DNA of 64,000 nucleotides from positions 1 through 64,000 of the forward strand of contig NZ_JACJRE010000035.1 of assembly GCF_014697075.1 (NCBI RefSeq). The letters are read 5' to 3'. Positions 27,201 to 35,816 of the stretch are shown here, piece by piece (the first letter of the stretch is position 1; each line of letters begins with the position of its first letter). The stretch comes from Tolypothrix sp. FACHB-123. Its GTDB lineage: Bacteria > Cyanobacteriota > Cyanobacteriia > Cyanobacteriales > Nostocaceae. A program made the position numbers and the translations under genes. Under the pieces are notes generated by a model, which saw only the letters and a list, made by a program, of their open reading frames with translations, ran no database searches and was not told the DNA's origin.

Positions 27201-27589
27201 AAGGAGCAAACGCGATCGCGGCAATGTGACCCATATATTTTAGCGATCGCATTATCAAGGTAGGATATTCTGCTTTTAAGTTATACAATCCATCGTGACG
27301 GCTGTTGAGTGTTGACTGTTAACCGTTGACTGTCAACAGCCTTTGTTAGTAGTCATACAATTTAAACGCACATTAGTTTAGGTTTTTTTGAGGACAAAGG
27401 AAGGGAAGGAGGATAAGGGCGACAAGGAAGCAGAATAGAAAGATCAATCATCACCAATGCCCCATGCCCAATGCCCAATGCCCAATTCCCTAAACTAGCG
27501 ATCCCAGCTTTAGTTTTTCAAAGTTTTAATATTTACGTTCTCTGACATGGGAATACCCTTAAATGGAATATAAGTACGGGAAGAATCTC
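27201..27589. other. Repeat-filled intergenic region
   Basis: About 390 bases between divergent genes. GTTGACT heptamers lie at 27302-27343, purine-rich units at 27390-27435 and GCCCAAT heptamers at 27455-27490. Promoters for the carotenoid oxygenase and the small beta protein must be here, but no motif is clear. Confidence 0.6.
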
Positions 27590-27961
27590 ATGGCTGACCT
27601 GAATGGTACTTGGCTAGGAACCTATTGGCAACAAGGAGTCCCTAGCCGCTTTGAAGCAGTATTCGTTCAAAGTGGCAATGCTCTTAGTGGCTCGATTTTA
27701 GATGACAATTACTTAGGCGAAGCCCAAATTAGTGGCGAAGTAAATGGGCGCAGTATTAGCTTTACCAAACGCTATTTAATTACCTCCCCTGCTCCCATTA
27801 AATACATTGGCACCCTTTCAGAAAATGAAGATTATATCCAAGGACAGTGGAACATCGGCGCACGCTACTATGGCCCGTGGGAAGCGCGACGCAGTGGAGA
27901 AGATTTGATGGCGGAGTTAAAAACGCGGATTCAGCAGCAAATTCCCCAGGCGACAGGGTGA
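27590..27961 (+). CDS. Small beta-barrel-like protein of unknown function
   Basis: A 123-residue protein, rich in beta strands: NGTWLGTYWQQG, AVFVQSGNALSGSILDD, AQISGEVNGRSISFTK, IKYIGTLS and YIQGQWNI. The alternating pattern with a GTW start recalls avidin- or lipocalin-type small barrels, which is an inference from strand spacing only. I chose the ATG at 27590 (MADLNGTW), preceded by GGGAAG; the upstream ATG at 27563 adds nine residues. No signal peptide. Neighbours give no clue. Confidence 0.7.
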   Translation: MADLNGTWLGTYWQQGVPSRFEAVFVQSGNALSGSILDDNYLGEAQISGEVNGRSISFTKRYLITSPAPIKYIGTLSENEDYIQGQWNIGARYYGPWEARRSGEDLMAELKTRIQQQIPQATG

Positions 27962-27984
27962 GAAGATGGGGAAGACAAGGAAAG

Positions 27985-28098
27985 GGAGAAATAGCAATGC
28001 CCAATGCCCAATACTTCTCTTCGAGACGCTTCGCGTAGCTTGCTTCCCGGAACGGGTACGACTTCGCTCAGCACAAGTGCCCAATGCCCAGTGACAAC
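27985..28098. repeat. GCCCAAT heptamers flanking a GC-rich palindromic block
   Basis: Copies of caatgccc at both ends surround a block with gagacgcttcgcgtagc and cccggaacggg dyads, so one repeat family appears to have inserted into another. Confidence 0.7.
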
Positions 28099-28104
28099 TA
28101 ACAA

Positions 28105-28740
28105 ATGACAACTCTTTATTTCCTCCGTCACGGACAAACTGAATGCAGTCGCAATAATGCCTTTTGCGGTTCGCTAGACTCGGAACTCACACCTGAGGGT
28201 TTGGCGATGGCAGAAGCTTTTGCCAAGGCTTACAGTTCTACTCCTTGGAGAGCAGTTTTTTCTAGTCCGATGCGGCGAACTGTGTTGACAGCAGCACCAC
28301 TATGTGCAGCGCTAAATATTCAACCAGAAATGCGGGATGGTTTAAAAGAAATTAATTATGGCAAATGGGAAGGAAAACCACCGGAAGTCATTAACCAAGA
28401 ATTTCACGATGATTATCTGCGTTGGTCTGCCGATCCCGCATGGTATGCGCCAACGGGTGGAGAAATGGCAATTACCATAGCTTATCGGGCTATGCAGGTA
28501 GTCGAAGAAATTAAACAGCTTTACACGAGTGGCAATGTTTTAGTGGTTTCCCATAAAGCAACTATCAGAATTATTTTGTGCAGTCTGTTAGGTATTGATG
28601 TAGGACGCTTCCGTTATCGTATCGGTTGCCCAGTTGCTTCTGTGAGTGTTGTAGAATTTAGCTCTCACGGCCCCTTGTTGCGTTCTATGGCAGATCGGAC
28701 ACATTTGGATGAGCATTTACGAAATTTACCAGGAACGTAA
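28105..28740 (+). CDS. Histidine phosphatase family protein
   Basis: A 211-residue phosphoglycerate-mutase-like phosphatase. The RHG motif FLRHGQTE places the nucleophile at His9; SSPMRRTVLTA holds the second phosphate-binding Arg, the catalytic acid is in EINYGKWEG, and the second His is in VVSHKATIR. Family members range from cofactor-independent sugar phosphatases and alpha-ribazole phosphatase (CobC) to general phosphatases; length and lack of extra motifs leave the substrate open. In cyanobacteria several paralogues act in phosphosugar or phosphoserine metabolism. ATG start close behind the repeat block; no operon partner. Confidence 0.9.
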   Translation: MTTLYFLRHGQTECSRNNAFCGSLDSELTPEGLAMAEAFAKAYSSTPWRAVFSSPMRRTVLTAAPLCAALNIQPEMRDGLKEINYGKWEGKPPEVINQEFHDDYLRWSADPAWYAPTGGEMAITIAYRAMQVVEEIKQLYTSGNVLVVSHKATIRIILCSLLGIDVGRFRYRIGCPVASVSVVEFSSHGPLLRSMADRTHLDEHLRNLPGT

Positions 28741-29052
28741 ATTACCCACATACAGGTATTTCAGGTATCTGCCTCAGTCATGAGCGAAATTGCTGAACTA
28801 TTAGCCAAATACTAGCAAAATATTCTCAATTACGGCAATTTATCTGTAAATAATGGCACAGCATTCCTCATACCTGTTTTAATTTTTGATGGTGCGGCGC
28901 TTGGCGACAAAACACCCTACATTGTGCCTCCATTTAAAGTAAGAATGCGATCGCCAATATTTTACGGTTAAGCGATAAAAATACCGTAGACTCAGATAAC
29001 CTAATATCTATATACTACTGTTAGTTTATCGAAAAACAGTATTATACAACTA
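28741..29052. other. Intergenic region upstream of the Crp/Fnr gene
   Basis: About 312 bases, no coding frame. It should contain the regulator's promoter; a gtag...tac-like stretch lies around 28986-29030 but does not match a GTA-N8-TAC site. Confidence 0.5.
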
Positions 29053-29640
29053 ATGGCTCTATACTCTGTTGTTACTAGTAAAGTCAGTAAAAATACCAAA
29101 CAGATTTTTACACGTAGGGCGTTCTTACCAGAACATCAAAGCCTTCTGTGGCAAATTGATTCAGGCTTTGTGCGGACTTTTACATATTTAGAAGATGGTA
29201 CCACTGTCGCTTTAGGCTTGTGGGGGCCAGATGACATTGTTGGCAGCAGCTTGTCTCGGCTACAACCATATCAAATGGAATGCTTGACTAAAGTAGAGGC
29301 GAGAATCTTACCCATAGAAGAATGGGAGCAACCAACACAGACTTTGTTGAATCACATTCAACAAGCTGAAGAGTTGATGGTGATTCGTAGCTACAAAAAG
29401 GTAGATACCATGTTACTTAAATTATTGGCATGGTTATCGAAAAAGTTTGGTTTACAAGTTGAACAAGGACGTTTAATCGATATGCGTCTCACTCATGAAG
29501 ACTTAGCAGAAATTTTAGGTTCCACTCGCGTCACCATCACGCGGATTTTGGGACAGTTTGAGCAGGAAGGCTTAATCGATCGCCTTTCCTTACATCGGAT
29601 TGTGCTACGAGAAGAAGATATTTGGTATTACGAAATTTAA
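29053..29640 (+). CDS. Crp/Fnr-family transcriptional regulator
   Basis: A 195-residue regulator with a shortened N-terminal cyclic-nucleotide-binding-type beta barrel (FLPEHQSLLWQIDSGFVRTF to about residue 90), a dimerisation helix and a C-terminal winged HTH (LTHEDLAEILGSTRVTITRI, about 150-170). The cNMP pocket residues of Crp (the RE...S motif) are not visible, and there are no Fnr-type Cys, so the signal is unknown. It is not NtcA: the HTH differs from the highly conserved NtcA recognition helix. It lies upstream of ycf23 in the same direction, separated by 120 bases of repeats. Confidence 0.9.
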   Translation: MALYSVVTSKVSKNTKQIFTRRAFLPEHQSLLWQIDSGFVRTFTYLEDGTTVALGLWGPDDIVGSSLSRLQPYQMECLTKVEARILPIEEWEQPTQTLLNHIQQAEELMVIRSYKKVDTMLLKLLAWLSKKFGLQVEQGRLIDMRLTHEDLAEILGSTRVTITRILGQFEQEGLIDRLSLHRIVLREEDIWYYEI

Positions 29641-29722
29641 ATTGTTGACCGTTGACTGTTGACCGTTGACTGTTGACTGTTGATTGTTGACTGGTGACTT
29701 TTGACCACTGACAACTCAGTAA
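29641..29722. repeat. GTTGACC/GTTGACT heptamer array
   Basis: About eight copies of a GTTGAC(C/T) heptamer follow the Crp/Fnr stop directly, then degenerate copies (ggtgacttttgaccactgac). Confidence 0.9.
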
Positions 29723-29761
29723 CGGTAGAATATACCTAATTTTCGTAGCTTCAAACGAAGT

Positions 29762-30508
29762 ATGACAATGCATTCTTCTCTTCAACGTGCTTTTGCTAAC
29801 CGCTGTGTCCTGAAGGCAATCAGCGGTTTAAATAACTTTGATAGCGATCGCGTCGCTGCTACTATCAAAGCTGCCGATTTGGGCGGTGCTACTTTTGTTG
29901 ATATCGCTGCCGATGCTGCTTTAGTAAAATTAGCAAAGAGTTTGACAAATTTGCCAATCTGTGTGTCAGCAGTAGAGCCAGAAAAATTCGTGCAAGCTGT
30001 GGCGGCTGGTGCAGATTTAATTGAAATCGGTAATTTCGATTCCTTCTATTCCCAAGGACGGAGATTTGAGGCTGAGGAAGTTCTTGCCCTCACTCACCAA
30101 ACTCGTGCTTTATTGCCAGAAATCACTTTATCTGTGACTGTGCCTCACATTCTCACATTAGATAAACAGGTACAACTAGCAGAAGAACTAGTCAAAGCTG
30201 GTGCTGATATTATCCAAACTGAAGGCGGTACCAGCAGCAGCCCCACCCACCCCGGAACTTTAGGCTTAATTGAAAAAGCCGCTCCCACCTTAGCAGCAGC
30301 TTTTGAAATTTCTCGCGCAGTTTCCGTACCCGTATTGTGTGCTTCCGGCATTTCTAGCGTGACAGCACCACTAGCGATCGCATCTGGTGCAGCTGGTGTG
30401 GGTGTCGGTTCAGCTATTAACCAACTCAACAGCGAAGTAGCCATGATTGCTGCTGTTCGTAGCATCGTTGAAGCTTTAGCATCTGCGAAAGTAGGGGCTA
30501 GAGGCTAG
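29762..30508 (+). CDS. ycf23: Ycf23/DUF561 family protein
   Basis: A 248-residue TIM-barrel-like protein of the Ycf23/DUF561 family, found in cyanobacteria and red algal plastids. Typical blocks are RCVLKAISGLNNFD at the start, ATFVDIAADAALV, GADLIEIGNFDSFY, QTEGGTSSSPTHPGTLGLIE and the C-terminal SGAAGVGVGSAIN phosphate-binding-like loop. The role has not been established to my knowledge; some relatives are linked to carbon metabolism regulation. The last three codons and stop (GARG-stop) are already made of the GGCTAGA heptamer that follows. ATG at 29762; a second ATG at 29768 is equally possible. Confidence 0.92.
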   Translation: MTMHSSLQRAFANRCVLKAISGLNNFDSDRVAATIKAADLGGATFVDIAADAALVKLAKSLTNLPICVSAVEPEKFVQAVAAGADLIEIGNFDSFYSQGRRFEAEEVLALTHQTRALLPEITLSVTVPHILTLDKQVQLAEELVKAGADIIQTEGGTSSSPTHPGTLGLIEKAAPTLAAAFEISRAVSVPVLCASGISSVTAPLAIASGAAGVGVGSAINQLNSEVAMIAAVRSIVEALASAKVGARG

Positions 30509-30600
30509 AGGCTAGAGGCTAGGGATTAGGGGTTAGGGGCTAGGTAATAATATATTCTCCCCTGCTCCCTGCCCCCTGCCCCCTTGCCTCTTTTACCCCA
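30487..30600. repeat. GGCTAGA/GGGATTA heptamers, then CCTGCCC units
   Basis: Four GGCTAGA copies and several GG(A/C)TTAG variants, starting inside the ycf23 reading frame, are followed by ctgctccctgccccctgcccccttgcc. A related array lies at 31904-31944 and 36619-36662. Confidence 0.9.
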
Positions 30601-31738
30601 AACAATCCTTCAGGGCGTAAATCACCTTGTCTTGCTGTTCCTGGATGAGTTCTGGGAACATGGGCAAAGATATGACTTCATGACAGGCTTGCTCGGCAAT
30701 TGGTAAGGAGCCTGGTTGATAACCGAGATTTTGATAAATTGGTTGCAAATGTAAGGGTAAGGGATAGTAAACCATTGAACTTACACCCTTTTCTTGCAAT
30801 TGCTGGCGTACTGAGTCGCGATATTTGGCGCTAGCACCGTTTCGCCCTGCACCAGAAACGCGAATTGTATATTGATTCCAGACACCAACGCCGCCGGCTA
30901 ACTCTTGCGGGACGATGATACCAGGAACTTGATTGAGGAATTGATGATAATAAGCGGCGATCGCTTTTCTTCTTTCGTTCCAATTATCCAGATAACGCAG
31001 TTTAATTTCTAAAATAGCGGCTTGGATGGCATCTAAGCGGCTATTAACACCAATTTCTTCATGAATGTAGCGTACCTTACTGCCATGTTCCCTAAGTACC
31101 CGCAGTTTGCTGGCGATTTCTGGGTCATTGGTAGTAATTGCACCGCCATCACCGCAGCCGCCCAGATTTTTTGTAGGGTAAAAACTAAAACAGCCAACGT
31201 GACCAATACTACCGACTTTTTGCCCGTTCCAGCTTGCGCCTGTGGCTTGGGCGCAGTCTTCAATCACAGCTAAATTGTGAGCTTGCGCGATCGCCATTAA
31301 CGCCGTCATATCTACAGGTTGACCAAACAGGTGAACGGGGATAATGGCTTTAGTCTGGGGCGTAATTGCCGCTTCTACCTGTTGTAAATCAATATTAAAA
31401 GTATCATCAATATCAACAAAAACTGGCTTGGCACCTACAGCGCTAATAACTTCAGCCGTTGCAATAAAAGTAAAGGTTGTTGTAATTACTTCATCACCTG
31501 CACCAATATTCAAAGCACGTAGCGAGAGAAACAGTGCATCAGTACCGGAATTACAAGCTATGCATTCAGTTACATTATGATAAGCAGCAAATTGTTTTTC
31601 AAAACCTTCTACTAAAGGCCCGCCAATATAACGACCAGAAGCCAGAACTTCTAACACAGCCGCACTCACCTCTGCTTCTAGAGTCGAATATTGCTGTTTA
31701 ATATCAAAAGCAGGAACAGAATTTACACTTTGGATCAT
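30593..31738 (-). CDS. DegT/DnrJ/EryC1/StrS-family aminotransferase
   Basis: A 381-residue PLP-dependent sugar aminotransferase. The PLP lysine is Lys190 in FSFYPTKNLGG, and Asp161 in EDCAQ pairs with the pyridine N; SGTDALFL (64-71) is the phosphate-binding segment and TFTFIATAE follows. The family transfers an amino group from glutamate to keto-sugar nucleotides in O-antigen, glycolipid or antibiotic sugar synthesis. No sugar-nucleotide genes are nearby, so the exact substrate (for example a 3- or 4-keto-6-deoxyhexose) is unknown. ATG start (MIQSVNSVPAFD) is typical. Confidence 0.93.
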   Translation of the reverse strand: MIQSVNSVPAFDIKQQYSTLEAEVSAAVLEVLASGRYIGGPLVEGFEKQFAAYHNVTECIACNSGTDALFLSLRALNIGAGDEVITTTFTFIATAEVISAVGAKPVFVDIDDTFNIDLQQVEAAITPQTKAIIPVHLFGQPVDMTALMAIAQAHNLAVIEDCAQATGASWNGQKVGSIGHVGCFSFYPTKNLGGCGDGGAITTNDPEIASKLRVLREHGSKVRYIHEEIGVNSRLDAIQAAILEIKLRYLDNWNERRKAIAAYYHQFLNQVPGIIVPQELAGGVGVWNQYTIRVSGAGRNGASAKYRDSVRQQLQEKGVSSMVYYPLPLHLQPIYQNLGYQPGSLPIAEQACHEVISLPMFPELIQEQQDKVIYALKDCLG

Positions 31739-31795
31739 GAGTTTTTATTGATCTGGAAATACAAAAGATGCACTTCTACGCTCAATTGTTGCTAT

Positions 31796-31945
31796 TAATG
31801 GTCAATGGTCAGTTGTCAGTTGTCAATGGGCATTGGGGAGCCAGTCGCGTGGGCGGGTTTCCCGACTTGAGCGAACTGGCGTCATTGGTCATTTGTCCTC
31901 CTTATCACCCTATCCCTAGCCCCTAATCCCTAGCCCCTAGCCCCG
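31796..31945. repeat. Mixed heptamer repeats between aminotransferase and fetB
   Basis: GGTCAGT/TGTCAAT units at 31798-31838, an imperfect cggg-rich block, then CCCTAGC/CCCTAAT units at 31908-31944. Confidence 0.8.
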
Positions 31946-31957
31946 GAGTAATGAGCA

Positions 31958-32734
31958 ATGCAAGATTTAATCAAGCTGGATTTAGCTGATTTGGCGATCG
32001 CAATTGGCTTAATGGCGATCGCGGTTGGTTTATCTGCTTGGGAAAAGTTAGGACTAGAATTTAACTTCGTCGTCGCTACTGGGAGAACTCTTCTCCAATT
32101 AGCAGTCCTGGGATATGTTTTAGACTTCATCTTTGCTGTAAACAATGTTTGGGCTGTTTTGGGGATTGTAGTAATTATGCTGACAATTACGGCGATTGTC
32201 TCACGAAACCGCATCAGCCAAAAACTTCCCCGGTTATTACCTTGGGTGTGGGGGTCAATTTTTGTTAGTACAGCATTGACTGTGCTTTATAGCATCTTTT
32301 TGATTATTGAACCAGATAGATGGTACGAACCCAGATATATCATTCCTCTGGCGGGGGTAGTTTTAGGTAATGCCATGAATGCAGCTGTGATCGCTGGCGA
32401 ACGTCTGGTGAATACCATCAATTTGTCTCACATAGAAATAGAAACTCATTTAAGCTTAGGCGCAACACCAGAGCAAGCTATCAGCCAATATCGCCGGGAA
32501 GCCATTCGCGCCGGCGTACTTCCTACCTTAAATCAAATGATGCTCATCGGTATGGTTGCGCTACCAGGAATCACCACCGGACAGTTACTAGCTGGAGTCA
32601 ATGCACCCGATGCTATTTCCTACGAAATTTTACTGATGTTTATGGTTGCTTTTGCTAACTTATTAACAACAGTTTTAATTACACGCGGTTTATCACGCCA
32701 GTTCTTTAACTCTACCTTGCAGTTAATTAGGTAA
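31958..32734 (+). CDS. fetB: FetB-type (UPF0014) membrane permease
   Basis: A 258-residue membrane protein of the FetB/UPF0014 family, the permease half of the E. coli FetAB iron exporter. Seven hydrophobic helices are evident. The family blocks PLAGVVLGNAMNAA, ERLVNTINL and LSLGATPEQAI are clear, as is the conserved ALPGITTGQLLAG segment. The matching ATPase (fetA) is not adjacent, so the partner must be encoded elsewhere, or the protein works with another ATPase. ATG at 31958 with GAGTAATGAGC upstream, a weak site. Transported substrate not shown. Confidence 0.9.
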   Translation: MQDLIKLDLADLAIAIGLMAIAVGLSAWEKLGLEFNFVVATGRTLLQLAVLGYVLDFIFAVNNVWAVLGIVVIMLTITAIVSRNRISQKLPRLLPWVWGSIFVSTALTVLYSIFLIIEPDRWYEPRYIIPLAGVVLGNAMNAAVIAGERLVNTINLSHIEIETHLSLGATPEQAISQYRREAIRAGVLPTLNQMMLIGMVALPGITTGQLLAGVNAPDAISYEILLMFMVAFANLLTTVLITRGLSRQFFNSTLQLIR

Positions 32735-33056
32735 AATTTATGCTTTATTAAAATTTGAGAAAGTAATGTAATAAATAGGTAGGGCATGGGAATACCATGC
32801 CCTCTAGAATATATGGATGTGTCGCCAACATTATTTGAATTTTTATACCAATTCAACATGAAGATGCATTAATCTCTCTCTTGAAGACGAAAAGTTATAG
32901 ATAATCAACATACTTAAGGCTGAATAAATTTATTACTCACTTCACTTATAATTGGGTCGTTTGTTTAAATAGATAGGTAATGCCCACCCTAAAAATACTT
33001 ATTGATTTTTATTTTCCTATTAGAGAAAATTAAAAACTCAATTATTTATAATCAAA
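32735..33056. other. Intergenic region with shared hairpin element
   Basis: About 322 bases. A perfect hairpin agggcatgg-gaata-ccatgccct (32781-32803) lies 47 bases after fetB; a related atgcccaccct half is at about 32979-32990. No coding frame. Confidence 0.55.
32781..32803 (+). terminator. Hairpin after fetB
   Basis: 9-bp perfect stem and 5-base loop, followed by ctagaat, without a T-run. It may terminate fetB or be a copy of the aataaatagg-gtggg ... cccaccct element seen again at 45127-45151. Confidence 0.5.
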
Positions 33057-33377
33057 ATGCTCATCAGTTGGTTTTACCTAGTTGCTGCGGTAATATTTGA
33101 GGTTTTAGGTACAACTTGTATGAAGTTGTCACAAGGATTTACTCAAGGATTGCCTACAGTATTTATATTTATCTTTTACGGGCTTTGTTTGACTTTTTTA
33201 ACACTTTCTCTCAAGACAATTGAAGTTAGCGTTGCTTATTCTTTTTGGGCTGGGTTAGGAACTACACTAATTGCTCTCATTGGTATTTTGTGGTTCCGTG
33301 AATCTATTACTACCGTAAAGCTTGTATCTATTTCTTTAATTGTGATTGGTGTAATTGGTTTAAACTCTGCAAAATAA
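33057..33377 (+). CDS. SMR-family small multidrug/cation efflux protein
   Basis: A 106-residue four-helix proton-coupled exporter of the small multidrug resistance family, which works as a dimer in the inner membrane. The essential glutamate of helix 1 is Glu15 in AVIFEVLGTTCMKLS; helix 3 shows YSFWAGLGTTLIALIG and helix 4 the end SLIVIGVIGLN. Substrates can be quaternary ammonium compounds, guanidinium or osmolytes, and cannot be told from sequence. ATG start. It stands alone and is followed by a hairpin at 33488-33538. Confidence 0.93.
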   Translation: MLISWFYLVAAVIFEVLGTTCMKLSQGFTQGLPTVFIFIFYGLCLTFLTLSLKTIEVSVAYSFWAGLGTTLIALIGILWFRESITTVKLVSISLIVIGVIGLNSAK

Positions 33378-33487
33378 TCAGGCAGAAGGCAGGAGGCAGA
33401 GGGGTATCAGTAAGAATTTTTTATCAATTCTACAATACTCAAAAAATAGACTATTTTTTGATAAATACTGTGCCCTTGTTAAGTAAG

Positions 33488-33538
33488 TTACCGTTATAAA
33501 ACCCTATTAATATAGGGCAAAAGCGGTAAGAATGATGT
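33488..33538 (+). terminator. Nested hairpin after the SMR gene
   Basis: Outer arms ttaccg/cggtaa and inner arms ccctat/ataggg with a 4-base loop, in an AT-rich setting between converging genes. Weak T content, so termination is only likely. Confidence 0.45.
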
Positions 33539-33571
33539 TATGTAACCTTCTGCCCTCTGACTTTACTACCT

Positions 33572-35512
33572 TTAAATTTGTAACATCCCTTCTGGATTCA
33601 CCGAGAAAAGCGATCGCTTCTGCAAACCCTCACGAGATAAAATCTCATTGGCTGCTAATAAACCACTGCTAACGGCTCGTTCCATTAACCCACAAGGGAA
33701 GGGCATTTTTACCCAATCGCCAGCAAAAATTAAATTAGGAACACCAGTGCTAGTTTCTGGGCGTTGTGCATAACTATTTGGTGGGTAGCCAGAGAAATTA
33801 TGTTGATTTACCAATTCTTGATGTAATATCTTTGCCTGCTTTAATTCGGGAACAATTTCATACAATTCTTCCTCAAATTTCGCTAACAACGCTTCTTGGG
33901 TGGGAAATTCTTTTTCTTTATAGCAGTAAGCATGTAATTCTACGACACTACCACCTGTGCGTTCTGCCCAATCAATAAATTGTTCTTGAATGCGATGATA
34001 AAGAGTTATGCTATCAGTTAGCTGGTAGCCTGATAAAGAAGTAAAATTACTTTGTTCCCACTGAAAATCACGATCAAACCAGAAACGACAGACAGCAAAA
34101 GGATCGGCAATATCTAAAGCTGCAACTTGCGATCGCACTTTTTTATCTACCTCACCATTAATCTGTTTAAAGAGTTGCTGTACTCCCGGTACATCAGTTG
34201 CAAATACAAAATAATCGGCCGCTATTGTCTGAGGTGATGATGATTCGGGATTAGCTGCTACTAGTTGTATTTCCGCATCTTGGCGTTTAGCTATTTTAAA
34301 TTTAGCTAAATCTCGTTGTGCAGGCCCTTTTAACACTTTTCCATCAGCAGCGAATACTGCACCATGACAAGGACAATGGAATTTTCCATCATCGGCTTTT
34401 TTCACAGTACAACCTTGATGGGTACAGGTAAGAGAAATTGCGGCGTCACTTCCCTTTGATGCTGCGAATACTTCATCCGCAGCACCAAAATATTCAATCT
34501 CTTTATCTGTCACCACTGAGTTACGTTTTATCCAAAAAGGCACATTATTTTGATTACTACCAACAAAATATTTGAGTGAGTGAATCTCATTTTCTTCAGC
34601 CAGAATTTCACTCACTGTTCCATCGGTAATAATTTTACCGCCATTACTTAAAATTGATTTGGCGATTGGTTGGACTAAACTCGTCCCCATATCATCTTTA
34701 GTACCATTAAAAGCTAGCCCTTCGGGATTACCAAAAAAATAAAAATGGAAGAATTGCATTAATTCCCCCACACTCATCATATCTGGCGCATTCAAACTCG
34801 ATTTTGCAAATGGGAGAAAATATAAGTCATATAAACCTCTAGGAAATTCCGTTGCTACCCAATCTGCAACGGAAATATTATCGAAGCGTTGGTAATTTCT
34901 TTCTCTTTGAAATCCAGTAATTGCTTGAAAAACTTGTAAGTGTTTTAAGTTAATTAAATTAATACCCCATTGTAAGCGATTAGGTGAGGCGATCGCTAAA
35001 TCTACAATATTCCAAGGAAAGGCGGAACGACTAGGGCGAAATATCTCCGGTTGATATTTACGATCGCGGTACATAACCGCATAAAAATTTAATGATTGAA
35101 AATGATCATTTATCCCCAATTCACTAACTAAACTATTCAAGTTATAGTACTGGGGAAAAAAGCCATGAAACCCATGTTCCATCATAAAGGTTTCACCTAC
35201 AGCTTCAATTTGCCAGCTGGCAATTTTACCACCAAGTTGCGGGGATTTTTCTAAAAGTGTAACTGCAAATCCCCTCTGACTCAATTCATAAGCACAAGCT
35301 AAACCCGCTAATCCAGCCCCAATAACTACTACAGATTTACCTTGACTTAACATCCTTGGTAGTTGTAAGGTTTCTCTTTCAAAAATCGTTGGTTGTGGCT
35401 TACTAAAACGAGAGTATCCAGTTACTCCAGCGATACTACCAATACCGAACCACTTGAGCAGTGTGCGGCGGGAAATAGTAGATGATTCTGGTGAATTCGA
35501 TAATTGGTTCAT
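33572..35512 (-). CDS. Tat-targeted FAD oxidoreductase with inserted Rieske domain (carotenoid desaturase-like)
   Basis: A 646-residue flavoprotein with three visible parts. The N-terminus has a twin-Arg signal, SRRTLLKWFGIG (14-25), so it is likely exported to the thylakoid lumen or periplasm. The FAD-binding loop VVIGAGLAGLACAYELS follows (63-79), with the amine-oxidase/phytoene-desaturase-type fold. In the middle sits a Rieske [2Fe-2S] module with ligands Cys363, His365, Cys380 and His383 (CTHQGC ... CPCHG). The C-terminal FAD loop FAGDWVKMPFPCG closes the protein. Proteins of this design resemble the CrtU/CruE-type desaturase-methyltransferases used for aromatic carotenoids, but the natural substrate is unproven. 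A TetR regulator is divergent, 304 bases away. Confidence 0.88.
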   Translation of the reverse strand: MNQLSNSPESSTISRRTLLKWFGIGSIAGVTGYSRFSKPQPTIFERETLQLPRMLSQGKSVVVIGAGLAGLACAYELSQRGFAVTLLEKSPQLGGKIASWQIEAVGETFMMEHGFHGFFPQYYNLNSLVSELGINDHFQSLNFYAVMYRDRKYQPEIFRPSRSAFPWNIVDLAIASPNRLQWGINLINLKHLQVFQAITGFQRERNYQRFDNISVADWVATEFPRGLYDLYFLPFAKSSLNAPDMMSVGELMQFFHFYFFGNPEGLAFNGTKDDMGTSLVQPIAKSILSNGGKIITDGTVSEILAEENEIHSLKYFVGSNQNNVPFWIKRNSVVTDKEIEYFGAADEVFAASKGSDAAISLTCTHQGCTVKKADDGKFHCPCHGAVFAADGKVLKGPAQRDLAKFKIAKRQDAEIQLVAANPESSSPQTIAADYFVFATDVPGVQQLFKQINGEVDKKVRSQVAALDIADPFAVCRFWFDRDFQWEQSNFTSLSGYQLTDSITLYHRIQEQFIDWAERTGGSVVELHAYCYKEKEFPTQEALLAKFEEELYEIVPELKQAKILHQELVNQHNFSGYPPNSYAQRPETSTGVPNLIFAGDWVKMPFPCGLMERAVSSGLLAANEILSREGLQKRSLFSVNPEGMLQI

Positions 35513-35816
35513 TGGTTACAGAATTAACTCTTCATCATGAAATACTGGTGTGAAATCATGGCTATAAATTAGCCTTTTTTCGGAAAATTTTTCCCATTTC
35601 AGCAATCGTCCTCAGCAGATTTTTTGCAGGAGAACGGGAGCAATTATCAATAGCTGGTTGTTGTATTTTTAAATACTTTACACTCAAAGTTGCTCGGTCA
35701 GGTTATTTATGCACTAGACAATAAATCTGCTAATTTAAATTCACAAATAAGCAGATTATTTGCCAGTGTAATATAATATTTGAAAGTTGACTACTAAACG
35801 TTAGGTAGGTTTGAGA
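35513..35816. promoter_or_regulatory. Divergent promoter region of FAD/Rieske gene and tetR
   Basis: About 304 AT-rich bases between divergent genes; the arrangement is typical for a TetR protein controlling its neighbour. No clear palindromic operator stands out by eye. Confidence 0.45.

Noticed and set aside
29053-29640. Identification as NtcA
   Set aside because: The recognition helix and effector domain do not match the strongly conserved NtcA sequence; kept as general Crp/Fnr.
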